From positions 1 through 50,932 of the forward strand of contig CAMWUK010000014.1 of the NCBI GenBank assembly GCA_947177415.1: a stretch of DNA of 50,932 nt. Direction: 5' to 3'. This document shows positions 1 through 8,113 of the stretch, piece after piece. A model generated the notes under the pieces. That model did not search any database, was not told where the DNA came from, and saw nothing but the letters and a program-made list of their open reading frames with translations. How positions within the stretch are numbered: the stretch's first letter is position 1; each line of letters starts with the position of its first letter. Source of the stretch: an uncultured Clostridiaceae bacterium. Its GTDB lineage: Bacteria > Bacillota > Clostridia > Lachnospirales > Lachnospiraceae. Both the position numbers and the translations under genes were made by a program.

Positions 1-1
1 G

Positions 2-240
2 CTAATCTGTTAAAAATTTAAGATTGGAATGTTTCAACTCCCCAGTTTGTAAGAAATTGGGGAGTTTGTTTATGTCTGATTTACCACCTGTCTTAAAAGC
101 AACACCATTGCGATTAGAAACGGAATGTTCCATAATAATTTTTTTCATATCTCGTTCATGTTAGCATTATCTGCAAGTGTGACGAAAGTGTATTGTCTAT
201 CATAAGGAGAGTAGGTTGAATTTATCCTAGAAATTATGTA
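2..240 (-). pseudogene. Tyrosine recombinase (phage integrase) C-terminal remnant
   Basis: Read on the minus strand, about 240 to 164 encodes a segment like SPYDRQYTFVTLADNANMNE, which resembles the box-II region of tyrosine recombinases (usually SPHDxRHTFATLxxxAN). After a one-base frameshift near 165 it continues as KKIIMEHSVSN, like the KKIIMGHS motif, and stops at TAG (positions 4-2). The catalytic His and Arg of the HxxR motif are replaced by Tyr and Gln, and the final Tyr region is not recognisable, so the protein would be inactive. It lies back to back with phd-doc, so the toxin-antitoxin pair may be what is left of an integrated element. The 36-44/58-66 inverted repeat lies inside the fragment. 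Assignment is from motif similarity only. Confidence 0.55.
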
Positions 241-244
241 TAAT
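216..244 (+). promoter_or_regulatory. Sigma-A type promoter of phd-doc
   Basis: TTGAAT (216-221), 17-bp spacer, TATAAT (239-244); the phd start codon is 31 bp downstream. The promoter overlaps the integrase remnant. Phd-type antitoxins usually repress their own promoter; no clear operator palindrome was identified here. Confidence 0.65.
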
Positions 245-275
245 ATAAATAGTAAATAATTAGGAGGTGTTCAAC

Positions 276-518
276 ATGACCATTAACACAGATACAATGG
301 TTTCTATTACGGAAGCTAACCAAAATTTTTCCAAAGTAGCAAGACTAGTGGATGAACATGGAACGGCTGTTATTTTAAAAAATAATGTGCCAAGATATCT
401 TGTCATAGACTTTAGCAAAGTAGAAAATGATACCATTGCATCTAATGAGGATGTATTAAGTATTTCGAAAGGATTAATTGAGCAGAATAAAGAAGCCTAT
501 GAGGTGCTTGCAAAATGA
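276..518 (+). CDS. phd: Phd/YefM-type antitoxin
   Basis: Small 80-aa protein with the Phd/YefM N-terminal pattern (ITEANQNFSKVARLVDEHG, then a VILKNNVPRYLVIDF strand). This fold dimerises, binds the operon promoter and neutralises the Doc or RelE partner through its C-terminal tail. The ATG at 276 is chosen because a strong AGGAGG (262-267) lies 8 bp upstream; the in-frame GTG at 267 sits inside that Shine-Dalgarno site. The stop overlaps the next start by 4 bp (ATGA), so translation of antitoxin and toxin is probably coupled. Family known from motif; toxin neutralisation is inferred from the neighbour. Confidence 0.8.
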   Translation: MTINTDTMVSITEANQNFSKVARLVDEHGTAVILKNNVPRYLVIDFSKVENDTIASNEDVLSISKGLIEQNKEAYEVLAK

Positions 519-892
519 TAAAATTGACAAAGGAACAGATTTTGCTGTTACACTCCCAGCTAATAGAAGTTACTGGAGGTAGTGAGGGTATTAGAGATGT
601 TGGACTGCTTGAATCTGCATTGGAAAGTCCATTCCAATCTTATAGTGGAGTAGAATTGTATCCAAGCATACAGGCAAAGGCAGCGAGATTGTGTTATGGA
701 CTGGTCAAAAATCATGCAATGATGGATGGAAATAAAAGAATCGGTGTTCATGCTATGTTAGTGTTTTTATCGGTGAATGGATATGAACTTAGATATACAC
801 AGAAAGAGCTATCAGAATTGATACTGGATGTAGCCGCAGATAAAAGGCAGTATGAAGATATTCTGCGATGGCTGTTAGAACATCAAGTATGA
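515..892 (+). CDS. doc: Doc-type Fic-fold toxin
   Basis: A 125-aa protein of the Fic/Doc family, death-on-curing subgroup, of normal length. The active-site motif is present as H67-AMM-D71-GNKR75, corresponding to HxFx(D/N)GNKR. Doc of phage P1 phosphorylates elongation factor EF-Tu and arrests translation; the same activity is likely but not proven here. The N-terminal EGIRDVGLLESALESP block is also typical of Doc. It overlaps phd by ATGA. The catalytic His, Asp, Asn, Lys and Arg are all kept, so the toxin looks functional although the integrase beside it is decayed. Confidence 0.85.
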   Translation: MIKLTKEQILLLHSQLIEVTGGSEGIRDVGLLESALESPFQSYSGVELYPSIQAKAARLCYGLVKNHAMMDGNKRIGVHAMLVFLSVNGYELRYTQKELSELILDVAADKRQYEDILRWLLEHQV

Positions 893-998
893 CTTGACAA
901 AGTTTTCATTATGTTTATGAATAAGGAAGCTAATCTATGAAAAATACATGGAATAACTTCCTATTATTGTTTATTGTATAAATAAACTCTCTATTTTC

Positions 999-1027
999 TT
1001 GACCTTTTTCTTTGAAAGTGATATGAT
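999..1027 (+). promoter_or_regulatory. Sigma-A type promoter of ptb-buk
   Basis: TTGACC (999-1004), 17-bp spacer, TATGAT (1022-1027), about 70 bp upstream of the ptb start. No terminator stands between it and ptb. The leader is AT-rich and I see no operator like the palindromes at the thl promoter. Confidence 0.65.
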
Positions 1028-1096
1028 GTTAAGTGGTTAAATTATATTATTAAGTTTAGAAACCATAAGAAAAATAGAATACGAGGTGCAAAGAAA

Positions 1097-2008
1097 ATGG
1101 GTAATTTTGACAAATTATTAGCAAAGGTAAAAGAATGTGACCGTAAGAAGGTAGCAGTAGCAGTGGCTGAAGATTCTGAGGTACTTCAGGCAGTTCGTGC
1201 GGCAAAAGAGCAAGATATTGCAGATGCTATTCTTGTTGGTGACGAAGCTAAAATTAAGGAAATTGCAGCATCATTGGATATTGATGTAACACAGTTTGAA
1301 ATTATTAATGAACCAGACATGATAGAGGCTTCTTTGAAGGCTGTTAAGCTTGTTCATGATGGAAAAGCAGATATGTATATGAAGGGTGGTATTGATACCA
1401 AGAATTTCTTAAAAAGTGTATTAAATAAAGAAGTTGGTTTAAGAACAGGTAATGCATTATCACATGTTTGTTTATTTGATATCAAAGGAATCGATCATTT
1501 GTTATTCTTAGCAGATGTTGCATTTATGACATATCCAACTTTAGAAGAGAAAGTACAAATTATTGAAAATACAATTCCAGTTGTAAAAGCATGTGGTATT
1601 GATTGTCCTAAGGTTGCTCCTCTTGCGGCAGTGGAAGTAGTCAATCCTAAGATGCCTGCAACAGTAGAGGCGGCTGAATTAACAAAGATGTGCGAGGAAG
1701 GCAAGATTAAAGATTGTATTGTAGATGGACCTCTATCTTTAGATTTAGCAATTGATCCAGAAGCTGCAAAGCATAAAGGTGCTCTTGATAGAAAAATCCA
1801 AGGCGATGCAGATATTCTTTTATTCCCTGACATACATGCAGGTAACCTTGTATATAAAGCATTAGTACATACTGCAGAAGTAAAGAATGGTTGTATTTTA
1901 ACAGGAACAAAGGCACCTGTAATTTTAACCTCACGTTCAGATACATTTGAGACAAAAGTAAATTCTATTGCACTTGCAGCAGTGGTTGCAGAGACAATGA
2001 ACAAATAA
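1097..2008 (+). CDS. ptb: Phosphate butyryltransferase
   Basis: 303-aa protein of the phosphotransacetylase/phosphotransbutyrylase family, the usual length for Ptb. It transfers butyryl from CoA to phosphate, giving butyryl phosphate for the kinase encoded next door. Recognised features are the N-terminal KKVAVAVAEDSEVLQAVRAA block, the MYMKGGIDTKNFLKSVL segment, and the C-terminal LLFPDIHAGNLVYKAL and GTKAPVILTSRSDT segments characteristic of this family. Start ATG at 1097 has a GAGGTG Shine-Dalgarno site. It is followed after 105 bp by buk on the same strand, with a hairpin between them. Cytosolic, last phase of butyrate synthesis. Confidence 0.92.
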   Translation: MGNFDKLLAKVKECDRKKVAVAVAEDSEVLQAVRAAKEQDIADAILVGDEAKIKEIAASLDIDVTQFEIINEPDMIEASLKAVKLVHDGKADMYMKGGIDTKNFLKSVLNKEVGLRTGNALSHVCLFDIKGIDHLLFLADVAFMTYPTLEEKVQIIENTIPVVKACGIDCPKVAPLAAVEVVNPKMPATVEAAELTKMCEEGKIKDCIVDGPLSLDLAIDPEAAKHKGALDRKIQGDADILLFPDIHAGNLVYKALVHTAEVKNGCILTGTKAPVILTSRSDTFETKVNSIALAAVVAETMNK

Positions 2009-2057
2009 AATGGAATATAATAATTCATTTAATTGAAAATAGTTACGATAATAATAT

Positions 2058-2085
2058 GGCACGTCTGTTTTAGTATGGACGTGCC
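2058..2085 (+). other. Intercistronic hairpin between ptb and buk
   Basis: GGCACGTC (2058-2065) and GACGTGCC (2078-2085) form a perfect 8-bp GC-rich stem with a 12-nt loop. It is followed by CTATATAATA rather than a run of T, so it does not look like a normal terminator. It ends 12 bp before the buk Shine-Dalgarno site. It could protect or process the mRNA, or set the ptb:buk ratio. Confidence 0.6.
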
Positions 2086-2113
2086 CTATATAATAAAAGG
2101 AGGACATAGACAA

Positions 2114-3181
2114 ATGGCTTATATGAGTTTAATTTTAAATCCAGGTTCTACATCTACAAAAATTGGTGTAATGGAGGATGAAACATTAGTATTTGAAGAG
2201 ACGCTTCGTCATTCTACAGAGGAAATTGCAAAATATGCAACTATTTTTGAACAGAAAGACTTTCGTAAAGAAGTTATTTTGAATGTGCTAAAAGAAAAGA
2301 ATTTTGACCTTAAGACATTAGATGTAGTTGTTGGCAGAGGTGGTATGTTAAAACCAATTCCTGGAGGCACTTATGCGGTTTCAGACGCATTATTAGAGGA
2401 TTTAAAGATTGGTAAACAAGGACAGCATGCATCAAATTTAGGTGGCATTTTAGCAAAAGAAATAGGAGATGAGCTTGAAGTCCCTTCATTTATAGTAGAC
2501 CCGGTAGTTGTAGATGAATTAGCTCCGGTTGCAAGATATTCTGGAGTTCCTGAATTACCAAGAACAAGTGTATTTCATGCATTAAATCAGAAAGCTGTTG
2601 CAAAAAGATATGCAAAAGAAATTGGAAAATCCTATGATGAATTGAATTTAATTGTTGTTCACATGGGTGGTGGAGTATCTGTTGGGGCTCATAAAAAAGG
2701 CAAAGTTGTAGATGTAAATAATGCATTAGATGGTGATGGTGCATTTTCTCCAGAAAGAGCAGGAGGAGTACCTTCTGGTGCATTGGTAAAACTTTGCTTT
2801 AGTGGTAAATATACAGAAAAAGAAGTATACAAGATGTTAGTTGGTAATGGTGGATTAAACGCATACTTGAATACAAATGATATGCGAGATGTATTAAAGG
2901 CTATGGCAGAAGGCGATGAAGAGAATAAGAATATTTTTGATGCGTTTATATATCAGGTATCAAAAGATATTGGTGCGATGGCAACTGTCTTGGAAGGCAA
3001 AGTAGATAAGATTGTAGTAACAGGTGGTATTGCCTACTCTGATGTGGTTGTAAATGCAATTAAAGAAAGAACAGGCTGGATTGCCGACTTCCAGGTATAT
3101 GGAGGAGAAGATGAGTTATTAGCACTTGCACAAGGAGCAATTCGTGTGTTAAGTGGTGAAGAAAAGGCTATGGAATACTAA
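2114..3181 (+). CDS. buk: Butyrate kinase
   Basis: 355-aa acetokinase-family enzyme: butyryl phosphate + ADP gives butyrate + ATP, the substrate-level phosphorylation step. The N-terminal phosphate-binding [10 protein letters not shown] (residues 9-18) is diagnostic, followed by [55 protein letters not shown] and a C-terminal [10 protein letters not shown] adenosine site. An in-frame upstream start at 2033 would add 27 residues, but the ATG at 2114 has AAGGAGGA 9-16 bp upstream and gives the standard length and N-terminus. Terminator at 3254 ends the unit. Confidence 0.94.
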   Translation: MAYMSLILNPGSTSTKIGVMEDETLVFEETLRHSTEEIAKYATIFEQKDFRKEVILNVLKEKNFDLKTLDVVVGRGGMLKPIPGGTYAVSDALLEDLKIGKQGQHASNLGGILAKEIGDELEVPSFIVDPVVVDELAPVARYSGVPELPRTSVFHALNQKAVAKRYAKEIGKSYDELNLIVVHMGGGVSVGAHKKGKVVDVNNALDGDGAFSPERAGGVPSGALVKLCFSGKYTEKEVYKMLVGNGGLNAYLNTNDMRDVLKAMAEGDEENKNIFDAFIYQVSKDIGAMATVLEGKVDKIVVTGGIAYSDVVVNAIKERTGWIADFQVYGGEDELLALAQGAIRVLSGEEKAMEY

Positions 3182-3253
3182 GAAGGAAGCTTCGAGGAGA
3201 GGATTATATATCAGAATATCCTTATATGTCTTCATATAGTGTTGTTTTTATTA

Positions 3254-3290
3254 AGAAAGATGCTTATTTAGGTAGGCATCTTTCTTTGTT
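3254..3290 (+). terminator. Intrinsic terminator after buk
   Basis: AGAAAGATGC (3254-3263) pairs with GCATCTTTCT (3276-3285), 10-bp stem, followed by a T-rich tail (TTGTTTATT). Confidence 0.75.
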
Positions 3291-3295
3291 TATTC

Positions 3296-3430
3296 CCGCG
3301 AAGCAACGAGCCAAGTGCGAGCTTGCTCGCATTTGGCGACTGCCGCGAGGGTCAAATACCCCGCCCCTTAGGGCGAACTTGTTAAAAAGAAGCTATGTCA
3401 TGTCCCGTAGCTTGTTGCGGGGTATTTGAC
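3296..3430. repeat. Palindromic intergenic element (nested hairpins)
   Basis: Two structures in tandem. GCCAAGTGCGAGC (3310-3322) pairs with GCTCGCATTTGGC (3325-3337) with one G-T wobble and a 2-nt loop. GTCAAATACCCCGC (3351-3364) and GCGGGGTATTTGAC (3417-3430) are perfect 14-bp inverted repeats 52 bp apart, with smaller hairpins (GCCC/GGGC and AGCTA/TAGCT) between them. GC content is far above the surroundings. A short reading frame crossing it is not a gene. Confidence 0.6.
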
Positions 3431-3540
3431 TTAGAGTATTAATAGATAATTCTTGTCTCTCTATAGATAAGTGAATGACAACTTTGTACCAGATGGGAAT
3501 TAGATGTTAATACAGTTTGCTGTTATTATTATAATGAATT

Positions 3541-3608
3541 GTAACTGTTCAGAACCATGAACAGTTACGTCTAAGCCCATCATAATTCGCCTTCGGCGAA
3601 GGGGCTTA
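3541..3608. repeat. 28-bp palindrome (copy 1) and adjacent hairpin
   Basis: GTAACTGTTCA (3541-3551) and TGAACAGTTAC (3558-3568) form a perfect 11-bp stem. The same 28 bp recurs at 34694-34721 with one difference in the loop. Directly after it, TAAGCCC/GGGCTTA (3572-3578/3602-3608) encloses TTCGCC/GGCGAA, a nested hairpin similar to one near 12220. The palindrome resembles the ends of the MITE-like element described at 10439. Confidence 0.6.
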
Positions 3609-3626
3609 AACATTACAAAATTTACT

Positions 3627-3786
3627 ATGAAAGTCCTGACAAACGGCTATATTTCGTGCAAGCTTGCTTGCAAAGAAATATAGACATTTGGCTGGCTAAA
3701 CTGTATGAGTATGTAGGGCGACAGCCCGAAATACGAATACAGTTGGTGATTGCGGGAGTGCGTAGCACGTAGCAATCAACTTTCAT
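3627..3786. repeat. Repeat A, copy 1 (160-bp palindromic repeat)
   Basis: Bounded by ATGAAAGT and ACTTTCAT, an 8-bp terminal inverted repeat. It contains several hairpins: CTATATTTC/GAAATATAG around a GCAAGCTTGC palindrome, GGGCGACAGCCC, AACTGTAT/ATACAGTT and TGATTGC/GCAATCA. A copy of identical length lies at 16671-16830 and a deleted copy at 10419-10636. It has no coding capacity. It sits between the convergent buk and etfA units. Confidence 0.75.
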
Positions 3787-3791
3787 TTTTT

Positions 3792-3822
3792 CTTACGAAA
3801 CACGCAGTAAATGCGTGTTTCT
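3792..3822. repeat. 31-bp hairpin repeat, copy 1
   Basis: GAAACACGCA (3797-3806) pairs with TGCGTGTTTC (3812-3821). The 31-bp block is identical, in inverted orientation, to 50891-50921 after miaA. Confidence 0.75.
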
Positions 3823-3856
3823 AACTGAATAGTTACAATGAATTTTTATTATCACA

Positions 3857-3894
3857 TATAAAAATCCGAAAGCAGTATAAAATACCACTTTCGG
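3857..3894 (-). terminator. Intrinsic terminator of the thl-etfA operon
   Basis: On the minus strand CCGAAAG...CTTTCGG (3894-3866) encloses GTAT/ATAC and is followed by ATTTTTAT. It lies about 60 bp beyond the etfA stop. Confidence 0.65.
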
Positions 3895-3953
3895 ACATAT
3901 ATTTAAATGAATCGAATAATTATTATGAAAAAAATAAGTATAAAAAATTGTAA

Positions 3954-4997
3954 TTATTTGTTAGCAATTTCTGTTTTTAGTGCTTGTGTTAGCAATGGAA
4001 CAATTTTATTTAAATCTCCAACTAAACCATAATCAGCTACATCAAAGATAGGAGCATTCTCATCTTTGTTGATTGCAACAATGATATCAGATTCTTCCAT
4101 ACCTGCTGTATGCTGGATAGCACCAGAGATACCAATAGCAAAGTAAACTTGAGGACGAACTGTTTTACCAGTCTGACCAACCTGTAATTCCTTTGGTTTC
4201 CATCCATCGTCAACGACTGCACGAGAGCAGCTTACAGTTCCGCCAAGAACTTCTGCTAAATCTTCCAATAACTTGAAGTTTTCAGCACTACCAACACCAC
4301 GTCCACCAGATACCAAAATCTTAGCTTCAGCAATATCCACAATGTCTTTTACTTCCTTAACAATGTTAAGAATTTCGACATATTTGTCATTTGGAGTAAA
4401 TCCTGGGTTGAATTCAATTACATTAGCTTTTGCACCAGTAATTCGTTTGATTTTTTGCATAACACCAGCACGAACAGTAGCCATTTGAGGACGATTATCT
4501 GGACATGCAATTGTAGCGATGGTATTACCACCAAATGCAGGACGAGTCATTAATAACTGGTTTGGTTTCTGTTCCTGACCTGGTCTTGCAACTAATGGGA
4601 AGTTACCAATTTCAAGCACAGTACAGTCAGCTGTAAGACCAGTCTGAACTCTTGCAGATACTCTAGGTCCTAAATCTCTACCAATAGCAGTAGCACCAAC
4701 TAACATAATTTCTGGCTTATATTCGTTAATAACAGAAGCTAAAGCATGAGTATAAGGCTCTGTTCTATATTCTTTTAATTCAGGATCATCAACAACGATA
4801 ACCTTGTCAGCACCATATTCAGCTAATTGATCAGCTAAATCCTTGATACCGGAACCAACTAAAACAGCAGTTACTTCTGTATTTAAATCGCTTGCTAAGT
4901 CTTTCGCTTTGCCAAGTAACTCGAATGCAATATTGCTAATTACACCGTCAACCTGTTGTGCAAAGACATATACGCCCTTGTATTCTTCTAAATTCAT
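3954..4997 (-). CDS. etfA: Electron transfer flavoprotein, alpha subunit
   Basis: 347-aa EtfA. With EtfB and butyryl-CoA dehydrogenase it forms the complex that couples crotonyl-CoA reduction by NADH to ferredoxin reduction. The N-terminal Etf domain starts YKGVYVFAQQVDG; the C-terminal FAD domain shows SGGRGVGSAENFKLLEDLA, SRAVVDDGWKP, QVGQTGKTVRPQVYFAIG, SGAIQHTAGM and INKDENAPIFDVADYGLVGDL, all canonical. I place the start at ATG 4997, matching family N-termini (MNLEEYKG); in-frame GTG codons four and five residues upstream are possible. It follows etfB by 25 bp and is the last gene of the operon. Confidence 0.93.
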   Translation of the reverse strand: MNLEEYKGVYVFAQQVDGVISNIAFELLGKAKDLASDLNTEVTAVLVGSGIKDLADQLAEYGADKVIVVDDPELKEYRTEPYTHALASVINEYKPEIMLVGATAIGRDLGPRVSARVQTGLTADCTVLEIGNFPLVARPGQEQKPNQLLMTRPAFGGNTIATIACPDNRPQMATVRAGVMQKIKRITGAKANVIEFNPGFTPNDKYVEILNIVKEVKDIVDIAEAKILVSGGRGVGSAENFKLLEDLAEVLGGTVSCSRAVVDDGWKPKELQVGQTGKTVRPQVYFAIGISGAIQHTAGMEESDIIVAINKDENAPIFDVADYGLVGDLNKIVPLLTQALKTEIANK

Positions 4998-5022
4998 TCT
5001 TGTCACCACTTTCTTATTCTAT

Positions 5023-5805
5023 TTAGATTACATGTTTTTCTTCTAATTTACCAACAAGATATTTAACTGCTTCATCTGGATCAAGAGAAACCTTTTCTCC
5101 AGCACCTTTTCTAACTTTGTCAGATGCTTTTGCAATTTTAGTAGGTGAACCCTTTAATCCAAGGTTAGAATCATCAACATCCTTTAAGTCATTTCTTCCC
5201 CATACAGTAATTTCTTTATCAAAAGCATCGAAAATACCACCTGGAGTCATGTAACGAGGCTCGTTTAACTCAGAAAGAGCTGTAACAAGACAAGGCATCT
5301 TAGCTTTTAATTCATGATATCTGTCTTCATACTGACGCTGAACAATTACATAGTCTCCATCAATTTTGATATCCTGAGCATAAGAAATTACAGGAATATC
5401 AAGATGTTCAGAAATTTGTGGTCCTACTTGGGCAGTATCACCATCAATAGCCTGACGTCCAGTAATAATCAAATCATAATCAATATTTCTAAGAGCACCA
5501 GCAATAGTAGTAGAAGTAGCCCATGTATCAGCTCCACCTAAAACTCTGTCAGTTACAAGGATACCTTTATCAGCACCCATAGCAATAGCTTCACGAAGAA
5601 CTTCTTCCGCTTTTGGAAGACCCATAGTAAGTACAGTAACCTCTGCACCATATTGATCTTTTAATCTAAGTGCTGCTTCTAAACCAGCTTTATCATCCGG
5701 ATTCATAATAGTAAGCATAGCACCTCTATCTAAAGTACCGTCTGGGTTAAATTTAACGCCGCCCTTTGTGTCAGGGACCTGTTTAATACATACAACGATT
5801 TTCAC
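5023..5805 (-). CDS. etfB: Electron transfer flavoprotein, beta subunit
   Basis: 260-aa EtfB. N-terminus MKIVVCIKQVPDT and the NPDDKAGLEAALRLK, TMGLPKAEEVLREAIAMGAD and GRQAIDGDTAQVGPQISEHL blocks are classic for the subunit. In bifurcating complexes EtfB carries the FAD that accepts the NADH hydride; whether this EtfB has those specific residues was not tested. It lies 40 bp after bcd and 25 bp before etfA. Confidence 0.93.
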   Translation of the reverse strand: MKIVVCIKQVPDTKGGVKFNPDGTLDRGAMLTIMNPDDKAGLEAALRLKDQYGAEVTVLTMGLPKAEEVLREAIAMGADKGILVTDRVLGGADTWATSTTIAGALRNIDYDLIITGRQAIDGDTAQVGPQISEHLDIPVISYAQDIKIDGDYVIVQRQYEDRYHELKAKMPCLVTALSELNEPRYMTPGGIFDAFDKEITVWGRNDLKDVDDSNLGLKGSPTKIAKASDKVRKGAGEKVSLDPDEAVKYLVGKLEEKHVI

Positions 5806-5845
5806 GGTAATTCACTCCTTATTTTATATTTTAAATTCGTATTCA

Positions 5846-7015
5846 TTATTTCAAAAGATTAGCGGAAATTACCATACGCTGAACTTCGCTTGTTCCTTCG
5901 TAAATTTCAGTAATCTTAGCATCACGCATCATACGTTCTACATCATATTCTCTGATATATCCGTAACCACCAAATAATTGAACAGCCTTTGTAGTTACTT
6001 CCATAGCAACTTCTGCAGCCATTAATTTAGCCATAGCAGCTTCTACAGAGTAAGAAGTCTTATGATCTTCCATGTACTGGGCTTTTTTCATTGCTGCCTG
6101 GTATACCAAAAGTTTAGCAGCTTCTACTTTAGTTGCCATATCAGCAATCTGGAACTGGGTATTCTGCTGTGCAGCAATAGAACGACCAAACTGCTTTCTT
6201 TCTTTGGTATATTCAATAGTTCTCTCAAGAGCACCTTCTGCAAGACCAAGAGCCTGAGCAGCGATACCAATACGTCCGCCATCCAAAGTGTGCATAGCAA
6301 TTGGGAATCCTTTTCCACGCTGTCCCAAAAGGTTAGCAGCAGGGATTCTACAATCCTGGAAGATTAATTCATAAGTAGCTGAACCACGGATACCCATTTT
6401 CTTTTCTTTTGTTCCGAATGTGAATCCAGGAGTTCCTTTTTCTACAATAAATGCAGAGAATTTCTTCTGCTTTCTTCCTCTTTTATCTTCCACAATATCA
6501 GTGTAAGCAATGATGATATAAATATCTGCTTCTTTACCATTGGTGATAAAGCATTTAGAACCATTTAATACCCATTCATCACCTTCTAAAACAGCTTTAG
6601 TCTGAACACCCTGAGCATCTGTACCAGCACCTGGTTCAGTCAAACCAAAAGCACCAAGTTTTTCACCTTTAGCCAATGGAACTAAGTATTTTTCCTTTTG
6701 TTCCGGAGTACCATAAGTCTGGATAGGATCTGCACACAAAGAAGTATGAGCAGAAACGATAACGCCTGTAGTACCACAAACTTTAGAAAGTTCTTCTACA
6801 CACATTGTGTATGTTAAAGGGTCACAACCCTGTCCGCCATATTCTTTCTCTACAGGGATTCCCATAAAACCGTATTTCTGCATTTTTTTTACGATTTCAG
6901 TAGGGAAATGTTCAGTTTCGTCAGTTTCCTGAGCGAAAGGTTTAACTTCTGTTTCAGCAAACTCTCTAAAAAGAGTTCTTGCCATCTCATGTTTTTTACT
7001 TAAAGAAAAATCCAT
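5846..7015 (-). CDS. bcd: Butyryl-CoA dehydrogenase
   Basis: 389-aa acyl-CoA dehydrogenase, slightly longer than the common 379-383 aa. It reduces crotonyl-CoA to butyryl-CoA with EtfAB. Acyl-CoA dehydrogenase signatures GAFGLTEPGAGTDAQG and QLFGGYGYIREYDVERMMRD are present; the catalytic glutamate is E373 in IYEGTSEVQR. The basic stretch DKRGRKQKKF near residue 180 is an addition relative to shorter homologues I know. A strong Shine-Dalgarno site (GGAGG, reading minus) precedes the ATG. A 167-bp gap with a hairpin separates it from hbd; etfB follows after 40 bp. Confidence 0.93.
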   Translation of the reverse strand: MDFSLSKKHEMARTLFREFAETEVKPFAQETDETEHFPTEIVKKMQKYGFMGIPVEKEYGGQGCDPLTYTMCVEELSKVCGTTGVIVSAHTSLCADPIQTYGTPEQKEKYLVPLAKGEKLGAFGLTEPGAGTDAQGVQTKAVLEGDEWVLNGSKCFITNGKEADIYIIIAYTDIVEDKRGRKQKKFSAFIVEKGTPGFTFGTKEKKMGIRGSATYELIFQDCRIPAANLLGQRGKGFPIAMHTLDGGRIGIAAQALGLAEGALERTIEYTKERKQFGRSIAAQQNTQFQIADMATKVEAAKLLVYQAAMKKAQYMEDHKTSYSVEAAMAKLMAAEVAMEVTTKAVQLFGGYGYIREYDVERMMRDAKITEIYEGTSEVQRMVISANLLK

Positions 7016-7060
7016 GTCAATTCCTCCATCTTTATTTGAACCCTTGGTTCATTATTCTCT

Positions 7061-7088
7061 GTAACAGTTCAGATACCTTCACTGTTAC
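7061..7088. other. Hairpin in the hbd-bcd gap
   Basis: GTAACAGT (7061-7068) and ACTGTTAC (7081-7088) form an 8-bp stem; ends match those of the MITE family. The plus-strand side is followed by TATTTTTT, but the operon is transcribed the other way, where no T run follows. It may be a solo relic of the repeat family and could affect mRNA stability in this longest gap of the operon. Confidence 0.5.
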
Positions 7089-7182
7089 TATTTTTTATCA
7101 TAATTAGCAGGAGAGGAGAGTGGAAATAAAACATCCACTTATCCAACCCTGAAAATTAACTTTTCTATTTCTTAATCCTCAA

Positions 7183-8022
7183 TTATTTGCTATAGTCATA
7201 GAATCCTTTACCGGTTTTCTTACCTAACTTACCAGCACGTACCATTTTTCTCAACAATGGATGAGGACGGTATTTTGGATCTCCAGTTTCAGATTGAAGA
7301 ACTTCCATAATAGCTAAGCAAACATCAAGACCTACCAAATCACCTAAAGCCAAAGGTCCCATTGGATGGCTTGCACCTAATTTCATAGCAGTATCAATAT
7401 CTTCTACTGATGCAATACCATCAGCATAGATACCAATTGCTTCATTAATCATAGGAATTAAGATTTTGTTTACAACAAATCCAGGAGCTTCTTTTACTTC
7501 AACTGGTGTTTTGCCAATTTCAGTTGCGATATTTTTAATCTTTTCTACTAAATCAGCAGGAGTATTCTCACCAGCGATAACTTCTACTAATTTCATTCTG
7601 TCAGCAGGATTGAAGAAGTGCATACCAATTAAAGGTCTGTCTAATCCTTGTCCCATTTCTGTTAAAGAAAGAGAAGAAGTGTTAGAAGCAAAGATACAAT
7701 CTTTTTTACAAATGTTCATTAATTCTGCAAAAGTATCTTTCTTAATCTGCATATTTTCAGGTGCAACTTCTACTACTAAATCACAATCTGTACAGATATC
7801 TTTTAAACCTGTAGTGATTTTAGCAGCGATTTCATCAGCTTTTTCCTGAGAGATTTTTTCTTTTCCAACTAAGAAGTTTAAGTTCTTTAAAATCTTAGCT
7901 TTTCCACCTTCTGCAAATTCTGTTTTGATATCGCAAAGACATACTTCATAACCATCTGTCATAGCAAATGCCTGAGCAATTCCGGAACCCATAGTTCCAG
8001 CACCAATAATACCTACTTTCAT
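7183..8022 (-). CDS. hbd: 3-hydroxybutyryl-CoA dehydrogenase
   Basis: 279-aa enzyme that reduces acetoacetyl-CoA to 3-hydroxybutyryl-CoA. The N-terminal Rossmann motif is G7-A-G9-T-M-G12. The catalytic region includes [13 protein letters not shown] and [16 protein letters not shown] with the family His; the C-terminal domain has [17 protein letters not shown] and [25 protein letters not shown]. Length is as usual. Gaps are 91 bp from crt and 167 bp to bcd. A good AGGAGG-like site precedes the ATG. Confidence 0.94.
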   Translation of the reverse strand: MKVGIIGAGTMGSGIAQAFAMTDGYEVCLCDIKTEFAEGGKAKILKNLNFLVGKEKISQEKADEIAAKITTGLKDICTDCDLVVEVAPENMQIKKDTFAELMNICKKDCIFASNTSSLSLTEMGQGLDRPLIGMHFFNPADRMKLVEVIAGENTPADLVEKIKNIATEIGKTPVEVKEAPGFVVNKILIPMINEAIGIYADGIASVEDIDTAMKLGASHPMGPLALGDLVGLDVCLAIMEVLQSETGDPKYRPHPLLRKMVRAGKLGKKTGKGFYDYSK

Positions 8023-8113
8023 TGTAAGCCCTCCTTATATATTAAAATTTTAGATGTGTGTTCAGTGATTGAACAGATACAATTTTATAAACAAATCGAA
8101 AAATAAATTTCAA

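Noticed and set aside
36-66. Terminator hairpin AACTCCCCA/TGGGGAGTT
   Set aside because: It is a good stem, but it falls inside the integrase remnant and has no clear T run after it; kept only as part of that entry.
267-275. GTG 267 as the phd start
   Set aside because: It lies within the AGGAGG ribosome site of the ATG at 276.
1495-2028. A 177-codon minus-strand frame inside ptb
   Set aside because: It is a shadow of the well-recognised ptb gene.
3226-3429. A 67-codon plus-strand reading frame after buk
   Set aside because: It runs through the buk terminator and a palindromic repeat; codon use and composition follow the hairpins.
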